A stretch of DNA of 64,000 nt from Entrophospora sp. SA101. Taxonomy: Eukaryota > Glomeromycota > Glomeromycetes > Entrophosporales > Entrophosporaceae. Below, piece after piece: positions 1-10,139 of this stretch (positions are counted from its first letter, which is position 1; each line of letters starts with the position of its first letter). Both the position numbers and the translations under genes were made by a program. The notes beneath the pieces are model-generated. The model was not told where the DNA came from and did no database searches. It saw nothing but the letters and a program-made list of their open reading frames with translations. Location of the stretch: contig CAUDNR010001669.1 of NCBI GenBank assembly GCA_958430865.1, forward strand, positions 32,613-96,612, in the 5' to 3' direction.

Positions 1-535
1 TACACAAATAAAAACAAACATGTGTATATATTTATTTATAAATCAAATCTATTCCTAATAAATAATAAATTATATATATATATGATATATTACAAGAACT
101 TACTACTCCAATATGAGTATCAACAGTTTGAATTCGACGATTTGATCCTGGAACTAGTAATTTTGATTGATTTAATTTTTCCACTGCTAAAACTACTCCA
201 TTCTTAACACGTAAGCCAATCGCGGTTCTAAAATAGCATTTTTAAAATAGATTATGCATACAAAAACATCTATCTATTTATTTATTCATTCGTTCATTTA
301 TGCATATAGTATTTCATTATTTTAATAATGTACCCGCTGTTGTCTACAGCTTTTGCTGCATATTCAACTTGAAATACACGCCCATCAGGTGAATATGTGG
401 CAACTGAAATATCATACTAATAAATAAAAGCATTAATTAATCAAATTTTAATTAATTAGTCTTTGATTAGTCTTTAATTTGTAAATGCCAACAATTCTTT
501 GAGTAATAACCTACGCCTGTTCCTATGGAGCTCAT
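1..535 (-). CDS. PSMA3: Proteasome subunit alpha type-3, 5' part (copy A)
   Basis: Amino-terminal part of the alpha-7 (PSMA3/Pre10) subunit of the 20S proteasome outer ring. Exons read 515-535, 334-416 and 104-227; the remaining five exons lie beyond the left edge of the window, as shown by the full copies in blocks B and C. Exon 1 encodes MSSIGTG, identical to the start of the human protein; exon 2 carries the alpha-subunit signature region (YD..., [12 protein letters not shown]). The start is fixed by this match. Introns are short GT-AG. The part seen is intact, so the copy may be complete outside the window. Confidence 0.9.
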
Positions 536-1839
536 ATTTTATTTATAGGGAAAATAGAAAATTTTGGAATTCAAAAAAATTTTTAAAAAGAAATGATGAC
601 GAAATCTTTTCTTTTATGATATGTGTTACAATTCAACATTTTGTGATTTACATAGAAATAAAAATAATTTTACAAAAAGATAATACCAAAGACCATGAAA
701 ACAAGCTTATTTAATACACCTAAAGGTTAAAACACACTTGAACTCAGTACTATAATCACCTGGGATAATAACTCACTGGAAAGTGGGTGGACTCTACTTT
801 GTTGAGAGGGTCTCGTTAAGCAAGTAATCTTCAAGCTCATCTTTGCCTTTTAAGGAAGTTTCTTCACCAAAATCTATAGTGAACTTGAGAGAATTGGGAA
901 TTTATAAAGCCATGGAATGGCTCTACAGCAAGAGAGAATAGACTGGGAAAAAATCAAAATTACCAACACTATCTCATTAAACAATTTATTGATCATTCTA
1001 AAGACACTGATTTTTTCTTAAACATAAATCACATCATGAATCAATTAAGCATCCACTTCATGACAATATTGATTATAATAATACCAATAATGCTATTAAC
1101 ACAATTCAAATACAAAGCATCAATAATATAATAATAATGGTATGTCAGAATTATTGCCACTAGGTTTGATCAGGTGATAAATGGTTGTTATATCTTTGTA
1201 GCATTAAATCATGTGAAAACACGCACTTTAAATAATCAGTCAATTTTTTTTTGTTATTTTTGGAATAATAATAATGCAGTTATATGCAGTTTGAGGCGAG
1301 GAATCTTTTCAGCTTAGAAATATACCCATACTTGATAAAATCTTGGGAATTTTATTTCTATTACTATGCATGTGATGCCGGAACTTATTCAAATTTTGGT
1401 TTAAATATTTTTTGCCTAATATAAAATACGCAAATATAAGCAAACTAAACATATGAGGTCATTGAATATTTTGCACCGGGTCCTATACCATTATACTAAT
1501 ACCTCAAATTGATAATAAATAAATAAAACGAAATGGAAAATAATTTTTGTATATTTTTTATACGATTTCTTTCTACCGATTTCTCGTAACGCCTCCCCAC
1601 CTCTTAACCTCTTCTTCTCGACCATTTCTTCTTTCTTTAACTCATTCTAATTCCTCCTTTAACATTCTTCCACATTCTTCCTCTTTAACCTGTCCAACCT
1701 CTCTTTCCACCTCTCTTTCCACCTCCTGTCTCTTCCAACCTTTCATTTGCTTTCTTTAATTGTTCTTGGATGCTCGGAAAATGTTTGATTCCCAAATTTT
1801 TTATCGGGCATTCTAAATTTTTAAATTTACCAAACGAGA
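536..1839. other. Intergenic region between PSMA3 and helicase relic (copy A)
   Basis: No gene can be supported. It holds the PSMA3 promoter side and a roughly 30-codon minus-strand open stretch at about 790-890 (reads DFGEETSLKGKDELEDYLL) that looks like the tail of an unidentified coding sequence. The equivalent stretches are 27318-28621 in block B and 49820-51123 in block C. Confidence 0.5.
1560..1755. repeat. Polypyrimidine tract (copy A)
   Basis: About 195 bases are almost entirely C and T on the plus strand, with imperfect iterations of CCACCTCTCTTT. The 70-codon open frame here is a by-product of composition. Copies: 28342-28537 and 50844-51039. Confidence 0.7.
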
Positions 1840-2034
1840 AAGTTCAAGAAAACAATTCCTCTTCAGAATGCATTTGCTCTGGCTATTCATAAAACTCAAG
1901 GATTGACCTACCACACATAACATTGAACATTGATGAAAGTATGTTAGCAGAAGGACAAGTTGTTTCAATTAGTCGAGCTCCCTCCCATCCCACATTAGGA
2001 AAACTACAGATCCTTGATTTGATTATTCTCAATT
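1840..2034 (+). pseudogene. PIF1-like/Helitron helicase C-terminal fragment (copy A)
   Basis: Translation gives IPLQNAFALAIHKTQGLT and, after a frameshift, TLNIDESMLAEGQVVSISRAPS. These are the conserved late helicase motifs of PIF1-family proteins, including the Helitron Rep-helicase: the IHK-QG-T motif and the SR-A box. Family knowledge places them at the C-terminus of a protein over 1000 aa, so this is a small relic. It has at least one frameshift and no start, and the usual residues before the ISRAPS box are missing. No Helitron end could be identified nearby. Confidence 0.7.
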
Positions 2035-2498
2035 AAAAATTTCTAGGGCAGTTTTAAAAGATTAGAGGCCATGGTTGCAAAAATTAACAACGTTGTAAAA
2101 GAAAATATATTTGTATTGAAAAATTGAATGTAATTTATAATGTATTAAATTTTCGGAAATTCCATACTTGTTTAATGACTATATACACGAACTCATAGCA
2201 ACCTCCTATTAAAAACTTGTTTTGTTTTAAATAAACATGATTCGCATTTCTTTTCAGTAGTGATATACACACGCTTTTTAATGGATCATAATGATGGTTG
2301 AGTCATTTTCAAAGGTTTTAATTGCGAAGAATTCAAAGAAAATTTTTGATTCGATAAAAATTTATTTGATGATTTAGTTAAATAACTTTATTATTGCTGT
2401 TCGCTTTCATCTTTTCTTTTATTATTTGGAAACTTGGATAAAATGTTAAAAGACAACGCCTCTTATGTATCCAGTTTTTTCAATGGATACTTGACGTC

Positions 2499-2740
2499 TT
2501 GATCCAGGTTCATGGGGACCATTTTGATCAATATGGAAGTGGGCTTGATAAACTCCAAGCTGATCATAGCATTTTATTTATCTTTTCTAGAGCATCAATA
2601 ACTGTTTCTGTATTAATTTCTCACGCACCCATTGATTGTTTAATTGGCCTACATACTTTTTTCTTACAATGTGTAAATTGGCCATTTTCTATATCAACAA
2701 TCACACAACTGCCAATGATACTTTGGAATTTTTATCGCTA
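2499..2740 (-). pseudogene. Cys-rich transposon-type protein fragment (copy A)
   Basis: The minus strand reads VDIENGQFTHCKKKVCRPIK followed by stops and frame changes. The core CKKKVCRP resembles a second relic in the same block (8748-8909: YYIQCKKICKPINK), so both derive from one repeated protein family with a short Cys-pair motif. I do not recognise the family. The plus-strand frame over the same bases (92 codons) has no recognisable features and is treated as a shadow. Confidence 0.35.
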
Positions 2741-3021
2741 TCTAAAATTCCATAATCCTTTGTATCTTTATTTGTAATTGATGAAAAATCACAAGAATCT
2801 AAATAAATCAAGTTGTCTAGATCTGCTGACAACAAATCTGTTGTCATTAATTATAATAATATACTCTCTTGCGAGGCTTACAATTGCATCTGTATATGCC
2901 GTCATAAGGATGGTCCAACACATAAAGATACCAATGTTTTTCTATAATAATAAAAAATAAAAAATATAGATAATGGTGCTATTGTTTGCAATTTAATAAA
3001 ACAAATTATACTCACTATAAA

Positions 3022-3249
3022 TTAACAAAAAAAAATCTTTAAATTTTCCATTAAATATTTAATGTCCTCATACTCTAAAATGTTGTGATAATCTTTGATA
3101 AAAATATTACAACCGTCACTATTATCATCATTATCATCATAGTTTACATCTTCACTTGTAGTGGAGGTTGTTGCTAGTATACCTGGATTATCTGTACAAT
3201 TAGCATAACTGGCATTGCTCACTTCATCAAGTGGTGCATATTCATTCAT
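3022..3249 (-). CDS. Hypothetical acidic ORF (copy A)
   Basis: A 75-codon minus-strand frame rich in Asp, Asn and Ser (e.g. VNYDDNDDNSDGCN). It lies directly downstream of the small membrane ORF at 3255-3556, offset in frame, and may be its cytoplasmic tail after a frameshift. No family recognised. Copies: 29804-30031 and 52306-52533. Confidence 0.2.
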   Translation of the reverse strand: MNEYAPLDEVSNASYANCTDNPGILATTSTTSEDVNYDDNDDNSDGCNIFIKDYHNILEYEDIKYLMENLKIFFC

Positions 3250-3254
3250 CCGGG

Positions 3255-3556
3255 TTATATTTGTTGCGAATTGTTAAAATTTTCCATTATAAATTTATGA
3301 ATGTGTTCAACTATAGACTTTGTGATAACAATGATGTTTAACGTTAACGTTAGTAATAAAATCCAAATAGATGTTGTTAAACCAACTATAACAGTAATAA
3401 TAATGATCCTATTACTTCTTTTAATATTTCTATCACTAATATAAAAGCGTATAATGATTGAATGGATAAGCCTATGAAAAAATAAAAGCGACAAGATATA
3501 TGATAAGAACATTAAATATATAATTAATTTATATTTGATGTCAATACATACCGCAT
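3255..3556 (-). CDS. Hypothetical small membrane protein (copy A)
   Basis: Minus-strand ORF whose main exon (3255-3471) begins after a good acceptor (TTTTTCATAG) and encodes a strongly hydrophobic segment (IIIITVIVGLTTSIWILLLT) typical of one membrane helix, preceded by basic residues. A donor at 3551 (GTATGT) would join a five-base first exon ATGCG (3552-3556) in phase, giving 73 aa. It could equally be a decayed exon of a longer gene. No family recognised. Copies: 30037-30338 and 52539-52840. Confidence 0.25.
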
Positions 3557-3673
3557 CCCTTACTTTAACAGAGGGTTATTTTTTTATATCTATTTTTGGC
3601 ACTGATCTACATAGTAAGATTTTTACGCGTTTTTTAAGATATATTTTAAATTTGTGTATAATTAATATTTATT

Positions 3674-3850
3674 TCAAGAAGTGATTGTTTCAGATGAATT
3701 TGATGAAAGTTTTGATGAAGACAAGTTGGAATTAGTAGAAGGAGTTGCCCTATGAACTGGATAAATATTTTGTTGTTGTTGTTTGTCATTATTAGCAGAA
3801 GAAGCTATCTTTGAAACTTTACTATCATCATTGAACAGCTTGTTTTTTGA
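3674..3850 (-). CDS. Gln/Ser/Thr-rich ORF fragment (copy A)
   Basis: Minus-strand open frame of 58 codons without its own ATG, containing a QQQQ run and a Ser/Thr/Asn-rich tail ending SSETITS-stop. An in-frame stop precedes it; before that, a hydrophobic and basic stretch (FIIVVKWLVRKIRK) is open. The composition looks protein-coding, perhaps the C-terminus of a broken membrane protein. Copies: 30456-30632 and 52958-53134. Confidence 0.2.
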   Translation of the reverse strand, partial: SKNKLFNDDSKVSKIASSANNDKQQQQNIYPVHRATPSTNSNLSSSKLSSNSSETITS

Positions 3851-4161
3851 TTATTTTTTAAAAAAGTCATTTCCAAATTTGTTCTTTCTGATTTTTCTGA
3901 CCAGCCATTTAACAACAATAATAAACGATTTAAATATACAATTCGAATTTGCAAGTTTAATAAATAGTAATAGTATATAATAATAATAGTTTATTTAAAA
4001 AAATGTCTCTTATGATAAAAATAAATGAAAATGAATAAATATATATACACACATACTAATACAATAATAAACAAACAAATAGATAAATAAATAAATAAAT
4101 ATAAAAAGTCTATGTATTTAAATAGTTACAAAGAGAAAAAATAAATATATAAGGGAAATAT

Positions 4162-7100
4162 CTAATCTTGATTTCTTCTTCTACGTGTAGTATTACTTTT
4201 CTTAATAGTACGAGCTATAAATATAATTGATTGCGGTTAATTAATCATAAACAAATCTTATCCAATATTTATTCATTCAATCATCAAAAAACGTTAAATA
4301 TTATATTTAAATTACCTTGTTTACGAATTGTTTCATGTTTTGTTTGAACCGTTTTGAAATGCGTCAACAAATCTTGGAACCTAATTCCTTCATCTCTTGA
4401 TGATAATAATTTACTAATTGATTTTTTTGAATCATTTGGACTTATTAAATAAAAAATTTTTAAAAAAATTTAATGATCTGATATCTTTTTATTGTACATA
4501 TATATACATATGTATGTATGTATGCATGTGTGTATAATATTAACCTTTTTGGCATTAAATGCAAAAATCCCATAGAACTGACACTTGTCAACCTATTTTT
4601 TAAACTTGCAAATGCACTACTTTGTGGTAATAACATCAATAATCCATATAAACATTTTACCAAATGTGGGTATTTGTCTGGTTCAAGTAGTTGTAATCTG
4701 AGATCTAGAATAAGAAATCAATTAATTAACAACAAATTGAAAAAATCAATCAATTGACAAATAGAAATAAATCGAAATTTCTTTTGGATAATTACAGGTA
4801 AAAACTGGCGATTCCAATAATTGAACAAGTTTATCAACTTGGATCAACAAATTAACGGTGATTTCTATTTCAGCACTAAAAATAAATAAATGTTTAAATA
4901 AGCGATATTACGAATAAAACATAATAATAAATAAATAATAAATAAATAAGAATTGAAAAATACAAATTTTGCAAAAGGTTCGAGGCATGTTCATAGGCTT
5001 GAGCTAATAAACAAAGTGAAAATGTTGCAACTGGATTATGACACCATGATTTATATAATGCTGTAAACAACATTTGTCCATCCTTTGCCTCCAAGTGTTT
5101 TAATCTTCTTCTTAAATCTGAAAGTTCTGGTGACGTTATAAGTATACTGTTGAGATTTTGTACCATATTTGAAGCAAATTCTATATCCTACAATTTATAA
5201 CAAAAAAATTTTTTTTCTAAATAAATGGTTCATATTGATTGATATAAAAAAGAGTATTTAAAACTTTAACCTCTTCTTTTTCCAAAATCTCAGCAAAACT
5301 CATGTATATCCTTTCTGAATTAAGACTCAGACATAAATGCCGAATAATTAGACTTCCTCTGTTTTCTAATAATTTGCGATCAGTAGCAAACAATTTCAAC
5401 AAGTCAACCATAAACTTTGGAAAATATTCATCTTGAGAACTTGAAGATAATTGTGCAAGAAGCTGAAGATCACGTTTTGCAACTTCTTCTGATGGATCTA
5501 AGAGAAGTTCCAATAGATTTGGAAAATACCCATCATCAAAAGCAAGTATCTGTAAATTAAATAAATTTAAATTGTTTGTTAAAAAATTTTTTTTTATATT
5601 AATTAATTAATTATTTTTTCTTTAAATAATAAAAACCTTTTTGGGCGCTTTTTTATGAAGCATTATCAACAAATCTAAACTTGCAATTCTTGTTTCTTCA
5701 TGGCTGTTAATAAATTGATCCACCAATGATCTAACTGTTGATCGATAATCAAAAGGATCAACTTCCTCCTCTATTAAAGGTGACGTATCTACAACACTAT
5801 TTGAATCAATTTTTACATCTACACTGGTTGATTTTGAAAATTTGTTATGTGAGATTGTTGACAATTGGTTATTAATATCACCATCATCATTATTGATATT
5901 GTCGTTTTTGTTATTATTATGGTCCTTTGGAAAAGTTGAATGTAAGGCAGAAGAAGTATTGGTAAAATTTGGTGTTTCTAAGATCATTTTATGAAGGTTT
6001 TTGTTGACATCTATGGCACAATTTCTAATTTGTATAATAATATTAATAATAATCTGTTAAGGAAGTTATATTTCAATGTTCTGAAGAAAACAAGCAAATA
6101 GACAAATATTTGAATACACATATATGAACTGTGTACATTGGTATGAAAGGATATTTGGAACTGAATGAGCCAAGGAGGGTAAGACAGCACTTATTAATTG
6201 AGGTGTAAAGCTGATGACCACTTCTTTAGCAATATTAATAAATTCATTTATCCATTTCAATGCTGTTTCTTGAATTTGTTCAACTATAAATGAATAATAA
6301 TCATATTATTATTAAATCTTCAATATCCCAACAAAACTATTCAAACAAATACATTCTCATTGTTTTATAATACCTGAGGAACTTAAATGTGGCATTAAAA
6401 TTTCAATAATTCTGGTAAAATTGATCTCTACACTTTGACCTGGGACCCAGGTTCCTTTACCTTTACCCTCCATCTCACTTATAGATATAGAATCCCAAAA
6501 GGCATCACCAGCATCAACTGATTTAACCAAAGTAGAGTTATCATCATCAACGCTGCTATTGGTAACAGTACCATCTTTCAAGCTATCGCCTGTTTCGCTA
6601 TTATTTTCAGATAAATTTGCAAATTTTCGTTGTTGTTCAACATAAAAGATTTTCATAGCTTGTTGTTTTTGTTGTTCTTTAACCTCAACAGCTTCACGTA
6701 TTTCTGTTAAAAAATTTGCCAAGACGTTGGAAGTTGAAACACACACAGCTTCATTGGGATCACTCAAAAAATTTATTAGTCCATCTAAAAAATCTGGTAA
6801 AAAAGAAACCAATTCAAGATCTGGTATTGAGTCTAATACTGTAATCCATGAAACTAAAAACAATCGTGTGAATGGATTTTTAACACGAATACGTTCAGCC
6901 AACAATGGAATAAATTTTGGTAATGAAAATGCTGTGGTTCTTGGGATATTCATTGGATCCGTTGAAAAATCTTGATCGTCATTTGAAACAAGGCTTGGGG
7001 CATCTAAAACTGAAACATATGTGGTTGATTGTTCTGCTGCAATATCTTTAATTAACCTATCCAATAGTTCTGTTCCATTTTTCACTGGTAAGTCAGCATC

Positions 7101-7974
7101 TGCGGCTAGCTATAAATGTGAAACGCATGCATATATATATGTACATGGGATATAATCCAGCAAAATCAATGTCTGAGACTTGTTTATTTCAAATTTGATT
7201 AACGAGTCTCAGACCTGATTTTGTTAGAATGGCTCCCATATATTTTAAGGTACATGGTTAGATATGAAGTAATGATAATTTAATTCATCAAAAAAAAAAA
7301 TTTTTTTTCTTTACCTTACTCATTGCATCAAAAATCTCATTAAAATATCTCAAAATCTCGCCTTTAGAAACCTTTGCAATATTATACATGCTTTCACACG
7401 CATAATATCTTACGCGTGATTCTTGGTCAGTAAAGCAATGAAGAACTGGCGTAGCAATATCATCTAAATAGGGTGCCACATCCTATTTTTCAAAATAAAT
7501 GATATTAATATGTGTATGTATATATATCTTGTCTATTGTAAATATAATTTTTTTTGATACATACAGGCCCTAAAGCGATTGCGGCTGCTGCTAAACCTAT
7601 TAGACCTCCATTACGTGAATTTTGATGTGCAGAGTAAGCAAAATCTTGAGTGAGTTTTTCAATAATACTTTTAATTTTTTCTACATTATTAGAAGCAAAA
7701 TGCGTTCTAATTAATCTATTAGATATATATACAAATATAAAAAATAAAAAAAGGGTGAAAGGTTGTTATTATGTATGTTAAAATAATAAAAATTCTAAAA
7801 AATAATTAATTCAATTTTTTTTTATTTTCTTTTTAAATGTTAAGCTATAATTAGTTTTTTTGAATTCATTTTCACCCACTTTTCTATTTCTAATGCAGCT
7901 GCTTTACGTTTCTCGTAAACTCTATCGTTTAAACCACGAACTATTTGTACACTGAGAGCGGGTGCTTCTGCCAT
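4162..7974 (-). CDS. VAC14: Vac14, PIKfyve/Fab1 complex scaffold (copy A)
   Basis: HEAT-repeat scaffold that binds the Fab1/PIKfyve kinase and the Fig4 phosphatase on vacuolar/endosomal membranes to control PI(3,5)P2. Exons: 7880-7974, 7565-7715, 7315-7482, 6374-7109, 6155-6283, 5637-6031, 5271-5549, 4964-5187, 4796-4875, 4545-4704, 4316-4440, 4162-4214; phases are consistent and give 864 aa (human about 780). Family matches include [13 protein letters not shown] (exon 1), [13 protein letters not shown] (exon 3, Fab1-binding region, about residues 60-155), and [16 protein letters not shown] plus [14 protein letters not shown] (exons 8-10, Fig4-binding region). Exon 6 has an Asn/Asp-rich insert. 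Intron 5 is AT-AC. The start is the ATG opening MAEAPALS. The copy appears intact. Confidence 0.95.
6032..6154 (-). other. U12-type AT-AC intron in VAC14 (copy A)
   Basis: The 123-base intron begins ATATCCTTT, the minor-spliceosome 5' consensus. It contains TTCCTTAAC, the U12 branch-site consensus, about 25 bases before the end, and it ends in AC. Joining A at 6155 to AA at 6031-6030 keeps phase and yields [15 protein letters not shown], which aligns without gaps to KKSIKEVANVCNQSL in human VAC14. A GT-AG alternative (GTGTAT to ACAG) stays open but inserts an unrelated Ile-rich stretch. Confidence 0.85.
7141..7257. repeat. Foldback element in VAC14 intron 3 (copy A)
   Basis: Two imperfect arms of about 40 bases (core CAAAATCAATGTCTGAGACT against its inverse) separated by a short spacer. 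The octamer GTACATGG lies at 7141-7148 and 7250-7257 and may be a target-site duplication, though the arms do not end cleanly at it. It sits wholly inside an intron. Copies: 33923-34039, 44414-44530 (inverted), 56425-56541. Confidence 0.6.
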
Positions 7975-8330
7975 AATTCTCGATAACAATAAGGTTGTTT
8001 CTAAAGACTAAATGAATAAATTTTTTTTATTTTATACAAAAAAACCATTTTGTGATAAAAGATTGGCGTCATCTCAATTCGGCATGATGTAGTAAATGTA
8101 TATATAAATAAAATATAAATATGAATATGGTAATATATGAACATATAAATAAATACATATGATAATATATAAATATATATATGTAAATATAAATGTAATA
8201 ATGTAATAAATGTTAAAATAAAAATGTACATTAATATGTAAAAATGTATATGTAAATGGTAACAAAACTACATTGCAGCGAACCATCTACTGTTGGACAT
8301 TCCCGGAAATGGCCATCTATTTAATTACTA
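7975..8330. other. VAC14 upstream region (copy A)
   Basis: Contains the VAC14 5' flank and, at about 8094-8265, a simple AT-rich tract of TATATAAATA-like units. Tyr/Ile-rich open frames over it are compositional. No promoter motif can be assigned. Copies: 34757-35112, 43341-43696 (inverted), 57259-57614. Confidence 0.5.
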
Positions 8331-8462
8331 TTACTATGTGTTTCTATTACTATTATTTCTTCTAAAAATATTCGGCCCATGCCACTGTCAAAAATGTTTG
8401 AAGGATGATTAATTAATCGATTCCATGCTATGCGACAAAGTGTGTTAGGATATTCACACACT

Positions 8463-8545
8463 ATAAATTTCACAACGAAGCCCCACTTGAAAGAGGACCG
8501 GGAAAACTCTATTGTGTGTCACCGCCAAATCAAACAATCAAACAT
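8463..8545 (+). pseudogene. Zinc-finger fragment, second inverted copy (copy A)
   Basis: The plus strand reads HLKEDRENSIVCHRQIK, clearly related to YQLSRGRENSIERHRQHY encoded on the opposite strand at 9388-9579. DNA identity covers the GGCGGTGAC...GAGTTTTCCC stretch. It is a decayed paralogous fragment in inverted orientation. Copies: 35245-35327, 43126-43208 (-), 57747-57829. Confidence 0.45.
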
Positions 8546-8747
8546 ATAAATTCGAATTTTGTTTTTTATAATTATTATTATGCGTAGCAACATTTAACTA
8601 TTGATGCGAATCAAATATGGCCTGACATTCAAAATTTTAATAGAATTCAAATTGGAATATGAGCGTAACATCTTATGAATTGCCTATCAAGTTTTCACGT
8701 GAAAAATATTGTTGAGATATTGAAATATAAACTTTAATAGAAATATA

Positions 8748-8909
8748 TTATCCAAAAATCCTGCATGCTTTGTCTTTTACCTTATTGATTGGTTTACATA
8801 TTTTTTTACATTGGATATAGTAAACTGCTAAATTTTCTTTGTCCAAACACCAAGCTGCCTCAGCTTCTAATGCTCTTTCAAACTCTTGTCTTTCTATTTT
8901 ATTAAGACT
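8748..8909 (-). pseudogene. Cys-pair transposon protein fragment (copy A)
   Basis: Open minus-strand stretch of 53 codons reading ALEAEAAWCLDKENLAVYYI and then QCKKICKPINK, ending at a stop. Preceding bases carry related coding sequence broken by stops and frame changes (for example CDKRPENDAKTTF). It belongs with the fragment at 2499-2740 and probably with the CCHH finger ORF upstream on the same strand, as pieces of one dead mobile-element protein. Copies: 35530-35691, 42762-42923 (+), 58032-58193. Confidence 0.4.
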
Positions 8910-9371
8910 TTTACTAGAAAAAGGTCTGTTTTCAGGAAATTTTAGGAAAAAGTTGTTTTTGCATCATTTTCAGGTCTTTTGTCACACCAAAAGTTGCTAT
9001 TTATGACATAATTAATATATTTTAAATCACAAAGACTCGACACATATTCATGTTTTCATTCCTCAATCCTCACAGACCATTATCAATATATTCCATGAGA
9101 TTTTCTTTTTAACCAACATGCTTCAATTCAAGGCTGGTTCTCCACAAAAAATTACAATTTTTACTCTGAATGTTTTTTAAAATTGCAACTTGATAATTGC
9201 TTCCAAATGAAATAGTTTTACCACGTTTGCAAATAACTTGTTTAGCACTGATAAATTCATGAAAATTAACAAATGAAGTAAGGAAGTTGTTTATTTTTTT
9301 TTACGAATTATAGTGAAACTAGTAACCTTTTTTCTATCATTATGTTTGCTGATCTTTTCTTCATGCGGGCA

Positions 9372-9397
9372 GTGACATTTTTAAATTTTAAAGTACT
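9372..9397. repeat. 26-bp inverted repeat, left arm (copy A)
   Basis: GTGACATTTTTAAATTTTAA plus AGTACT, matched in inverse at 11693-11718 with one mismatch. The arms may be the ends of a 2.35-kb element. Copies: 36154-36179, 42274-42299, 58656-58681. Confidence 0.6.
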
Positions 9398-9579
9398 ATT
9401 TTCGAATCATAGTGTTGGCGGTGACGTTCAATGGAGTTTTCCCGTCCTCTTGAAAGCTGGTAGTGGTTACACCAACTGCATACCTTATTTGTACGGAATT
9501 CATCAATGTCTTTGGCATATCGTCCATGACTAAGAGCGAGCATTTTCACAGGTCCAGGTGTATTTCCTGCAGATACCAT
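9388..9579 (-). pseudogene. CCHH zinc-finger ORF of transposon origin (copy A)
   Basis: A 63-codon frame with C34-x2-C37 and H53-x2-H56 (VCSWCNHY ... SIERHRQH), a spacing reminiscent of BED-type or other CCHH DNA-binding fingers of transposases. The stop lies inside the inverted-repeat arm at 9372-9397, so the ORF runs into the possible element end. Downstream minus-strand sequence is coding-like but broken (VNFHEFISAKQVICKRGKTI is readable). I infer a dead transposase-like gene; the superfamily is not assignable. Copies: 36170-36361, 42092-42283 (+), 58672-58863. Confidence 0.4.
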
Positions 9580-10139
9580 TGAGTTATTACTGAATTTCTG
9601 TCACATTCAGTAAGCCTTTTTCAAAACTTATATATTTCTCCCATCTTGGACGCTTTCATTTTTGTTGGTCATATAAACTCTAGACTCCGTTGAAGCTGTT
9701 GGAGACATAAATTTAGATGTTGCTGGACTGTGCTAACTTTGGATGTCAGCATATTCTTGATCAATAACAGGATCATTGTCAAGCCATTCCTTTTTGTGAC
9801 TTGTCTATTTTAATCAATAATAATAATAGTTAATTAATGTAAATTTTTATTACAGAGATTAATTTATTTATAATAATTGTCACTGTCCTTTTATCCATAG
9901 CTTGGTAAAAATCTCTGTGATCTGGATTTGTCGTTTTATTTATGTTTCATCAATGATTCTTAATGAGAAGATGACAACTACTTGAGTTGCTTCTGGAGGT
10001 GCCATACTCGGGTTTTTAGTTTCGTTTGCATTTTTCTTCTAAAGCAATGTTTTGGAGCTTGTTTAAAACCATACTAACAAACATAATCAAATCTTCTCAT
10101 ATTTTTTCTTTAGAGACATGAGAAGATAAAATGTCTCAT

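Noticed and set aside
499..714. 71-codon plus-strand ORF overlapping PSMA3 exon 1
   Set aside because: Antisense to the established first exon and without recognisable features.
2499..2777. 92-codon plus-strand ORF
   Set aside because: The opposite strand carries the motif shared with another relic; the plus frame has no similarity or splice context.
6090..6260. GT-AG splice model for VAC14 intron 5 and the 64-codon ORF through it
   Set aside because: Stays open but adds an Ile-rich insert not found in the family, whereas the AT-AC model fits consensus signals, phase and homology.
6727..6975. 82-codon plus-strand ORF (also in the other blocks)
   Set aside because: Antisense shadow of VAC14 exon 4, which is clearly coding on the opposite strand.
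8001..8286. Overlapping Tyr/Ile-rich ORFs upstream of VAC14
   Set aside because: Simple AT-rich repeat; no start context or family similarity.
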